NCBI RefSeq assembly: GCF_000003815.2 | Contig: NC_049991.1 | Coordinates: forward strand, 16,724,776 to 16,788,775 | Direction of reading: 5' to 3' | DNA: 64,000 nt | Origin: Branchiostoma floridae | Lineage: Eukaryota > Chordata > Leptocardii > Amphioxiformes > Branchiostomatidae | Shown here: piece by piece, positions 34,500 through 45,229 of the stretch | Position numbering within the stretch: the first letter of the stretch is position 1 | Layout of the letters: the number at the start of each line of letters is the position of its first letter | Made by a program: the position numbers and the translations under genes | Notes under the pieces: generated by a model | The model's input: the letters and a program-made list of their open reading frames with translations, nothing else | Databases searched by the model: none | What the model was told of the DNA's origin: nothing

Positions 34500-37400
34500 C
34501 CAATGAAAGTGAGTAAATGGATTAATTTTTTGTTCGTAATTTTCATTTTTAGCTATGTTGAAATGCACATATTCATGCAACATTAGAATTACTTAGAGCA
34601 GAAAATTTATTTTGAAATCTTTTTATAATGTAATGCAGTTATATTTTATATTCATGTTTTCAACTTCAAGTTGAAATGTATGATTAAAGATGCAGTAGGG
34701 TTCCTTGTCTGCTGTGTGCCACACTTTAGCAGTTTGAGTTCTAGAGGGGCTCAAAACTGGACTAGGAAATAGTCCTAGACTCTTGATTGTGGCAAAATAG
34801 CTTAATATAAGACAATGCCAACTATTCACAATGTCCATAACTTAGAACTTTTTACAATTTGAAGGATTGAGGTAAAAGCCACAACCTTGAAGTACATATT
34901 TGGGCACTGTGTGTCATGTGGAATATCTTGTAATTACATGGCTAATTAAAAGGAGTAACTGAAAGTAAAAATCAGCAAAAAGAATGGCCTAGGCTTCCAA
35001 AAATTGGTCTAACGATCCACAAACCTTGTAGTGTATGACCTAAACCTGTAAGTCATGTCTATGTATGTGATATTTGTTGAATGGTAAAGTTTGCAAGATC
35101 CTGTAGGAAAGATATTCAAATGTACAGCTAACCACTGATTGAGAGTTGTTTATGAAAAGAAACTAGTCTTGTGATTTGCAAACAAATCGTCCCTAAATAA
35201 CATTCAAACATTTATGATTTAGGAACTTCCCACAACTTTGCTCCTGACCACTCCCCAACGATGGTTGGTGCTGGGTTAGGAGTAGCCTGGAATGCAGTCT
35301 ATTCTAGCTACAGTTTGCTCCTTTGATTGCATCAAAGAAGAAATTCTTAGTCGACTGGTACAGACGACTTTTGAAGACTTAGGTAACCTCGCTGACCAAC
35401 TCACAACCACAGATGACCTTGTAGTACAAAGCAAAGCACCAACGCAAAAGTGCACACGAATCAAATTTTCAATGTCCACTGTCACCATCTTCAGGATCAA
35501 TACTGATGATCAATTACTTCAGAATGTAAACTCACGAGAGATACAGACATATTGTTCCGCTCCCGATCTTTTTAAGAAGTGATCTTCTGGATACGTGTCA
35601 TCGGCAATTGGTCAAACGTGCATAGATGACCTTGCTTATGACTAACTCCCACCCATGGTTTGGAGAAGGTTGGGAGGTCATGTGTAATGGAGGCTTTCAG
35701 AAAAAGCAGCTTTTTACCCATTCAAGTAATTAATTTCAATCACAAGATATTATACGTGTCAAACGTGTACTTAGAAAAATGTTTTAGTGTACAAACAAAT
35801 GTGTTACATGTTCCTTATTAGTACATTTGTATTGGTATGATTTTGATACTTTACGTAAAAAAAGATACTACAAAGTACATGTATCAAGAGGCATTAAACG
35901 TTGTGACGCTAAATCAGTTTCTGGAGCATTTAATCTTCACTGAGATTGTCACACATTATACATGGGATTTCAATAGTTTTGATGTATTTGATGTATCATC
36001 AGGTTGAATTCATCTTACTTACTGTACAATCTTTATGATACTACCAGATTGGTAACTTCTTAAAAACTAATTTGGTCCCTATGTAGGGCAAACATGTTAA
36101 TTTCAATGTATTACAGTTGTATTCAGCACAAAGTGGTGTTTCTCCAACATTTGGAGATTCAGTGCAACCCTAATGTGTTTTGGTCATGACTTGTTTACTA
36201 ATAGATAAAACATTTCCAATAAAAATGAGCTTGAAAAGCCCCTTTGTGCTATTACTTTCCACAATAGACAACCAGGCAAAAAAGACAATGTTAATACCAC
36301 TGAGCTTAACCCACTAAATAAAAAAAAATAAATGTTTTCAAGCATTATGACCCAATACCAAGCCCTATCTTTTAACTTCAATGGTTAAATTACATTACAA
36401 TCTTACATTCCTAATTTGCGGGGCATTGTAGATTAAATTACAATCGTTGTTTTCTGAGAACAGTTAAAATTAAACCCACACACATGTATGCCTAGAAAGC
36501 CTATTCAAGTAAATCACATGAAGCAGAGCTATCTTTGACAAGCTGCATGGGTAGTGCATGTACACGCACAGCCAGCATTTCGACTACATGTGAAAAGGAA
36601 TACATGTATAAGACACTTCCGAAAATAGTTTCATCAGGTTGGTAGAATATAGGATAGAGGAGAAATTCTTTGTACACAACCAGTGGGTACTTACATGGTA
36701 CACACTGGTTGTGCACAAAGAATTTCTCCTCTATCCTGTATAAGACATGTTCTGATAACTAGTCTTTTTTCTCAGCTTTTGAACCAGTTTATAACAAGAA
36801 TAAGAGATTGTGGACAGTGTATATTAGTTTTAGTGCAACATGCTAGTGTTTATATCTTCTCAAGGTACAGACTGTAAAGTTCCTTTTTCTGAAAATACTT
36901 TTCCCTCATCACAAGGCATTGCGGTGCTGCAGAGCATGTGGACATCAACTCTTGTCCAGTAACTTAAAGGTGTGTGTAGAACAGTTAACTTTTGATTCAA
37001 GTAAACCCACTTTCCAATTTGTAGAATGGACAGTCTTGTAGAGGAAGGATGTCTATACCAGTGCAGGATTGAGGCCGTACATTACATTCAAGAACAATTA
37101 GTAGACAGTGATCCATCAGAATCATATTGCTAGAGTCTTCAAGAAAAATTGAGAAAACACTTCTAATAAAGCTTTTAAATCACAAATGCAAGTAGAAACT
37201 TACTCTTGCTCGTAAAATGGCCAAATGACAACATAAATGATATTTGTCATGGGAAAAGTATACAGCAATAAACTAATTCTTATGACTATTTAAAGCTGCC
37301 AGTTTTTTTGTCAAAGGATACTTCTAACGATATGGATACCCTTAGGCTAACAGACAAGTGGACGGATGTTTTTAAACATTGGATGTTTCTTATGCGGATT

Positions 37401-37680
37401 TCAGAGTGACAATGACAGGAAAATGAGAAATAGGAGTTATATACAGTTACCACAGCTGCATATGATATTTGAACAAAAACCTTTTGGCTACAGTTTAATT
37501 CTATAGATGATTGCCACAAGACGCAAAAGCGAAACTTATTAATCTTATAAACCTAATATTTACAACATCAGAAACTCACGAACACCTTATCGAAACAAAC
37601 GAATATAAGAGGACATTGGACAATCAAAACAGTCATTGTCTAAAGACAAAGTCTTAATAACACTGTACAATGAAATTGAC
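34500..37680. other. region between convergent PH and CEP131 3' ends
   Basis: AT-rich, no gene supported. A 96-codon frame at 35292-35582 has no recognisable domain. The region may be extended 3' untranslated sequence of the PH gene. It contains one strong hairpin (36649). Confidence 0.5.
36649..36739. repeat. 36-bp-arm hairpin
   Basis: ATAGGATAGAGGAGAAATTC onward to 36684 pairs with 36702-36739 (CACTGGTTGTGCACAAAG...CCTCTATCCTGTAT), with a single G-U-type mismatch and a loop of about 17 bases. The flanking TGTATAAGACA motif also repeats on both sides (36605, 36737). Confidence 0.8.
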
Positions 37681-37681
37681 A

Positions 37682-37687
37682 TTTATT
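37682..37687 (-). terminator. poly(A) signal of CEP131
   Basis: AATAAA on the minus strand, 94 bases after the CEP131 stop codon (37783-37781). Confidence 0.65.
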
Positions 37688-37780
37688 AAATATTGATTTA
37701 ACATTAGAACACAGGCGACATAATAACAGTGTTAGTCACAAAGAAAGGAGACAGATGCTGATGACAGAGTGCTGTAAGGG

Positions 37781-40700
37781 TTACTTCTTCAGGAGCTGTT
37801 TTCTCTGCTGTTCTAGAAGCCCCTCCAAGTGGTCTGCTCTCTTCACTGCAGCCTGTGTGGCAGGAAAACAGAGACCACATGTTCTAACAACAGTTGGGTA
37901 ACCTCATTTGTAGCATTGGGAAAATGGCAGCTGCACCAAAATGGAATTTGAATAGTTTCAATTTTTCAGACCACTCCTGTAGACATATACTTTTTTTGTT
38001 CTTCCGTAAACTGCAAAGCATTCTATATCATTCTATTAAAGCATTCTAAGTTTGAAAACAGTCTGATACACATTAAGGTACGCAATACAGTGTTAAGTTT
38101 GCAGTTAAGTGACTGACATTTTGTACAACATGCAGGATGGTGAAATCTGGAAGTTGGCTGGTAAATGTGATTTATAACATGAAATTATTATAGTTATAAT
38201 CTAACATGTCAATGTATGGGTCTGACTCTATTTGGTTTAACTAACCAGCACGGCAGCTGTGATGTTACATGCATGCTATAGAAAATCATTTGGCCAACAT
38301 TTGCTTGTTACAAATTAAGAGTTATTCTTCAATCTACCATTTGAGTGAAGAAACCTACCTCATACTGTTTCCGCAGTTGGTTTACAGTGTCCTCTTTCTT
38401 CACTATGGCTGACTTTACTCTGCATGAAGCAAGTACAAACTATTTGTTATACAAGTGATCTACAATATCAATAGAAAAACTGTGAAATATCATTCTTTCT
38501 TAACTTTTTAAAGCCATGCTTCTTAAACTTTTCCCTGCCGAGGTAGGCATTCAGTTTTGCACTGGATATGGTATGTACTTTATTCAACATAATCAATAAA
38601 GTCAAAGAGAACTTTAACATTGACTTTATTCGAATTGCAACAGTTACAACTTATATCAAAGCTGAGGGAGAGGAAAACATGTGCTAACACATACACACCA
38701 TCTATTAACTACAACAACAGAACAAACAAAAATGAGTCAGACTTAATTTTAACAACATCCAAGTCATCTCTTTACTTGTTCCATTTCCTCAAAGGGAAAG
38801 GAAATACATGCAGCAGCAAAAAACAACATTATCACAAGAACAACAAAACCAGTACCCTTTATGTACTTCCTCCATCTCTTCCAAAGGGAAAAAATACATG
38901 ATGAGACAAAAAACAAACAACAAAACAGCAACAATGCTACCTTTTGTGTACTTCCTCCATCAGTGGGAGGGATGCTGCAAAGCTTTTTTCATCCAGTCTT
39001 AGATGTTACTAGTCCATTGTTTCTTTTGCCTCCCCCTTTCCCATGCCCCATCTACCTTTCCATGAAGGATAGCTTTAGAAAATCCATTTGACAGAGACAA
39101 AAATTTAACAACAAAACAGCAACAATTTCCCTACCTTTTGTGCACTTCCTCCATCTCCTCCTCCTTCTCCCTGGTGATGCGGTCCAGCTCCATCTTGTGC
39201 CGCGCCCGCATCTCAGACATCTCGTTCTTCACCCGCCGGTTCTCCTCCTCCGTGGCCACCAGACGGTCAGCGAACTCCTGACGGATGACCTCCGACATCT
39301 TGTTCCGCTCCTGGGTCAGCCTGTCTTTCACCTGTCAATCAAATATGAAAGATGATAAATATTGAATATTGAGGGGGGGGGGGGCAGTATTATCTGCCAC
39401 TACCTCCAGATAACCCCAATAGGGGCAAAGTTGGGGGAAGGTGAAATCCCCGGCTAAGGCGGAGAAGTTTCCGCCCTGGCACAGAGGACCCAACTGTGGG
39501 GGCTGTCATGACCAAGCCAGGCAGGGAGTTCCACTAAGGTACAGTTTGGGGAAAAAGGAATATTTTGTATTTGTCTGTTCATGCTAATAGGGGCTGTAGT
39601 TTGAGTTGGTGGCTCCCTCGGCCATGCCCTTGGGCTTGTTTGAGAAAACTAGTAGTGTCAATATTAATGTGGTTGTTTATAAGTTGGTAAAACATGATGT
39701 AGAACATGCAGTAACCTTGTTGATATCCTCCAGCTCCTGTTCCTTCTGTCTAAGCAGACCCTTCAGCCGAGCGTTCTCTCCCTCCACCTCGATAAGTTCT
39801 GCCTTCATCTCATTGTACTTGTCCATGGCTGTCCTCTCTGAGCGCTCCAGCTCCCTCATCTCTGCCTCGTACTTCTCTCTCATACGTCTGGGGGGACAAA
39901 CACACGGCCGTCAGCTCGTATGTTGTATAGGAAAACTCTACATATAAAAATCAAGGAACTGAATAAATTTCCTAAAGATTCAGATGCTTCAGATAGCATC
40001 TAATGTCTTTTAGGTGACTGAATTATGTTTCTCAGTTACAGATGAAAGATGGTGCATGATGTCTGGAACGTCTTCTTGCTCTTTGCAACATCCAGTTGCT
40101 TGATTTATTTATATTGTATATTATCATACATTAAATACAAAACAATCTACGTCCTTACTTCATCCTGTTCTCGGCCGCCCTCTCCACCTCTTCCCTCTGT
40201 GAGGAGGCGTCCTCGTCCAGCCTCTGTATGACCAGCTCGATCTCCTTGTCTCGGTCTCGCTTCACGTTCTCCTTCAACTCCCGCTCCTTCTGCATCAGCC
40301 AGGTATCCTGTTTCTTCATGTAGTTCTCCTCCCAGGCTTCCTTCTCTACCTTCAGTTTATCCTCAAGCTGTTTTACTTCAGCCTACAGAAACATTAAACA
40401 TCAAGGTAAACTCTAACTGTAACCCCAACCCTAACCCTTCTGTAGCAGGCCTAACCCTAACCCTAACCCTAGCCTTGACCCTCCCAGGCTTCCTTCTCCA
40501 CCTTCAGTTTATCCTCCAGCTGTTTCACTTCAGCCTACAGGAACAATCTTATTATTAGGTTTGCATGATGTACAAAATTAGCTGAGAACTACGAAGAACT
40601 CAAGAAAGAAGAAAAAAAAGTCATGACTACAAGTAGCAGAGTTATCAACTTCGGATAGAGGTGCTTAAAAATTCTAGTGTCATAGAAAGGCACGTATCAG

Positions 40701-43700
40701 TAGTAGAATCCTCACTACCGTTAGCTTTAACTATGCTTGCAGTCAGATATACAAAGGTCAGGTGTGACAAGTCTTTCTGTAATATAACCAGCTGTCGTTA
40801 TGCCTTGTGCCTGCAAAGTTGGTGTGCATTTCATGTGTTGGCGTAAATTTTGGCTATCTACAGTGTCTAGTTTAAGAAAAATAGCAATAATATTAGCAAA
40901 ATAGAAAGAAATAGTAGGATTATCTGAATGTAGTGGTGCGTACCTAAACTCATATTCAGGTTCAGGTCCAGCAGTTCAGGTTCAGGTCCGGACTTAAAGT
41001 CTGGACCTGAACCCATCATTGCATATTATGTGCACTAGAAATTGTTCTATTTTGAGGAGGAGGAGGGGGGGATGGTGCATATAAAATTGCATGTTAGCAT
41101 GAATTGAAATGCAATGTGAAAAATACACGCAAATTATACACAGCCAGTGTATACATGAAATGTTTTTTGTCTTTGTCCAGTGCAAATTTCACTGTCTATG
41201 GAAGGTTTTAGATGGTTTAGAATAAAAAAAAGGAACATAAGTGACAGATAGCTTTTTGCAAGTCTGGACTTGGCTCCGGACATTTAGGTTTTTTTTGGAC
41301 CTAAACATTTTTAGGTCCAATTCCAAGTCCGGGCTTTAGGTAGGAACCACTACTATTCAGTAAATACTGAACCAACATACAGCATGTCTTCTCTCCTGTT
41401 CATCCCGTGCCTTCTCATACTCCCTCCTCATGGTCTCGATAGCCTTGGAACTGGACTCCTCCAGCTGCTCTTTCATTCTGTCGATCTCTGCACGTTGTTT
41501 AGCTGCCTGTGTTGCTATTCTCTCCTTCTCTTCCTGAACTTCTGCATACAATCTGTGATGAGGATGGGGGAAAACAACTGATCTAATTGTCAATTTCTCG
41601 ACAAGTTTTCATGGTGAATGCTACAGTCAGTACCTTGTGAAAATCAGAGCATATAACCGAATAAGACATTCACTTCATGCATTCAAAGTTTTTCTCTGAT
41701 TCTATTAGATAAAAACATAAACTATAGTTTACCTTCTTCTTTGTTGCTGTAAACCTTGCTCTTCTTGTTCTGCCTGTTTCTCGTACCTGAAAATGACATT
41801 GAAAAGGGAATCAAATTTGTACCAAACTGGATCAGCAGCTCCCCCTAGTGTTCATTATCAGTACTGCAAGGTCACTGCACAGCCAAGTAACCATGCACAG
41901 GCAGCAAATGGACAAAAGTACACCTTACAAACTTTACCTCACACAACCTACGCATTATTTTTTCAAGTTCAACCAGCAAACTGAAAAGTTTTTTCTAAAT
42001 TTCTTTACCAGAGAAAATATTTCTAAACATTGTCATAACCTCTGGATACTTTTAGATTGATAACCCAGACCGTATCTCATGCCCCACCTCTGCTTAGCCA
42101 GTTCCCTCTCCCGGTTACAGGCAGACTCGATCTCCCTGGCCATCTGTTCCTTGATCTCCTCAGTCTGATGGATGAAGCGCCGGCTCGCTCGCTCGTCTGC
42201 CTCCAACAACTCCGCCTCGTGGATCGCCTTTATCTTCTTCATCTCCTGTTTGTGCTTGGCAATCAGTCTCTGGATCTCTGGCTCCAGACCTTTCACTGTC
42301 ATTTCCTGTCAGGTTTCAAAATGACACATGAGTTAAACTTGTCAATCTAAGGGTATGCACACATAACAATGTTAAAAGCGTTACTGTAAATTTGTCAATA
42401 GTGGATGCCTGAGTCAGACATGTATAACACGTATAGAAAATTTGATAAAAAACGTCAATTTCCAAGATAAAGTTGAAAGAAAAGATGAAGAACTTATTGC
42501 TTGGGAACATTTTGCAAATCTGCAGGAAAAAAGCAAAAAAAACATAATTACAGATTATCAGAATATTAATCATCCTATCATCCTATCCAGGGCCCCACTG
42601 TAAAGCAGTGTGATACACTGAGTTGGGCTACCCTGGCTAAAGAAAATAGAATAGAATAGAACAGATCATTCCTTTCAAATTCTGGTTGATTATCCCATAT
42701 CGTACTGTTTTTCTGACTTTTTACCTTGATCTTTTTTGTCTTCTCATCGATCCACTTCTCTCTCCTGAGTTTCTCAGCAGCTGCGTGCATGTCTTTAATT
42801 TTCTGTGACTCTTCATTATGCCTGGAGGAAAAACATTTTTTGTAACAATACAAATCTGCTCATTTGTTGATGATGCATGTATCTACAAAAAGAGTTTTCT
42901 GATCTTACTAGTAATTGTGTACATGTAAATTGTAAAAAGAAATTTTTGTCCCAAGATAAATTTTAACGTAGATACTAGAACAGTGCTGATGACTCAAAAT
43001 CATTGAAATAAAATGATAGCTTTCAGAAGACATAACAGTCACAATCTACTAAAAAATGTTAAAAGATATTGGCATAAATCACTACCCTTCTGAAGACTTT
43101 TTGAGTTTTTCTACACATTCCATCTATGTTTCCATGTATTTGCAAGACCTTTAGAATGCCAAGATAAAACTGCCACTAACTTGTCGCTCATCTCCTTGAT
43201 CCTCTTGCTGTACTTGGCATCCATGTCTTTCAGCTCCTTCACAACTCGCTCACACTTCTCACTCAGGGCCTTCTTATCATCAATCAACTGGAAGATATCA
43301 TAGACATACATAATTGTAAGGAAAATGTGTGCTGATATTTAGCATAGTACATCAGAGTATATTGTTTCTGACGAAGATTTTTGCCATAGCATATCAGGCT
43401 TTCTCCAGCGAGTGTTTAAATTTTAGACTGTTTTGAGACCACCTTAATGGCGAACTTGTAATAAACATGCAATCTAAATGGCAGTAGATTTTGAAGCTTT
43501 TATTCCTCCCCAAAGCACAACATCTTGTCGTATTACCTGTGTGGAGATAACTGTGGTATAAGCTTTATTTGTACAAATTTTGGCAGACAGTTTTATCTTT
43601 GCCAGGATTTGGGTCATTGGGGAATTTTTTTAACTTTCTAGTTTGCACCGAAACATAAAATCTTACTCTATTACTTGTGTCTCAATACATATGTGGTTCG

Positions 43701-45229
43701 AAACATCATACCGGCCTTACCTTCTAGTTTACACTGAAATATACAATCTTACTCTATTACTTGTGTCGTAATAAATATGTGGTTCTAACCATCATACCAG
43801 CCTTACCTGGTCAATAAATAGCAATGTGGAGTAATATTACTTTTGCGCAAATATTCCTAGACAGTCTTACCTGGTCGATGAAACCGAGGTGTCTCTTGAT
43901 GGTGGCCTCGTACTCCTCCTTCTGCACCTGGAGCCGATGTTTCATCTCCTTCTCTCCCTCCCGCGCATGGCGGATTGTCAGCTCTCTCTGCTGGTTCTGT
44001 GGACACATAAACATGTTTTATGAGCCGATGTTTCATCTCCTTCTCTCCCTCCCGCGCATGGCGGATTGTCAGCTCTCTCTGCTGGTTCTGTGGACACATA
44101 AACATGTTTTATGAGCCGATGTTTCATCTCCTTCTCTCCCTCCCGCGCATGGCGGATTGTCAGCTCTCTCTGCTGGTTCTGTGGACACACAAACATGTTT
44201 AATAAAAAACTGGCTTCTGCACCTGGAGCCGATGTTTCATCTCCTTCTCTCCCTCCCGCGCATGGCGGATTGTCAGCTCTCTCTGCTGGTTCTGTGGACA
44301 CACAAACATGTTTAATAAAAAACTGGCTTCTGCACCTGGAGCCGATGTTTCATCTCCTTCTCTCCCTCCCGCGCATGGCGGATTGTCAGCTCTCTCTGCT
44401 GGTTCTGTGGACACACAAACATGTTTAATAAAAAACTGGCTTCTGCACCTGTAGCCGATGTTTCATCTCCTTCTCTCCCTCCCGCGCATGGCGGATCGTC
44501 AGCTCTCTCTGCTGGTTCTGCAGCCACACAAACAGGTCTGGTAAAAACTGCTGTTTTCTGGTGCCTAACTCACCAGTGTTCACATTTTGCTTGGCACAAC
44601 TCACCAGCACCTTCTGCAGCATGGCTGTGGATCAGCAGCTCCCCCTGTTGTTCAATAGCGGCATTACAAAGCTTCAACCTCCAGAAGCTTGAGGGTTGTC
44701 TACAGCAACTACACTACAGTATAGTACAGCAACTCACCAGTGCCTTCGGCAGCATGGTTGTGAATCAGCAGCTCCCCCTATTGTCTAATGGCGGTATTAC
44801 AAGGCCTCAACCTCTAGAAACTTGAGGGCTGAATTTTCTTTCTGTCATTGTTGGGAAGCCCATGTTCCTTGTAACTCTGTCATCTTAAACTAAAGAAAGT
44901 CAGATTTGTTTAATTGCAAAGTGAACTTTATGTCCAACCCAACAAGCAAACTCCTGTTCCTAGGATGATGGGAATTGTCCTGGAGATGGCCTGGTAGAAA
45001 CTTTGTTGTTTGCTTGAACAAATAATCCCTGACTCACCAGTGCCTTCTGCAGCATGGCCACGGAGCGCTGTCTCTCCTCCAGCTCCAGCCGCTGTTTCAG
45101 CATCTCGCTGGCCACCTCGGACGCCGTGGCGGAGGCCTGCTCCATCTGAGCTATCTCTTCTGCTGAGGGGACCAGCAGGACAGGTGCAGCCGCTGCAGAG
45201 GTGTCATCACGGGGGGTGCTCTCTACAGA
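37781..45229 (-). CDS. CEP131: CEP131 exons 12-23: C-terminal coiled coil
   Basis: Residues 589-1151, almost continuous heptad-type coiled coil rich in Glu, Lys, Arg, Gln and Leu, as in the human C-terminal half that mediates dimerisation and satellite targeting. Exons 12, 13 and 19 have copies of their splice junctions in neighbouring introns. The protein ends ...EQQRKQLLKK, at the position expected from vertebrates. Confidence 0.9.

Noticed and set aside
40412-40475. Chromosome end
   Set aside because: The TTAGGG-like units are few, irregular and inside an intron with genes on both sides.
43824-44527. Several open frames on both strands across the CEP131 repeat array
   Set aside because: They arise from tandem copies of one exon start whose unit lengths (91, 113) are not multiples of three; no independent gene.
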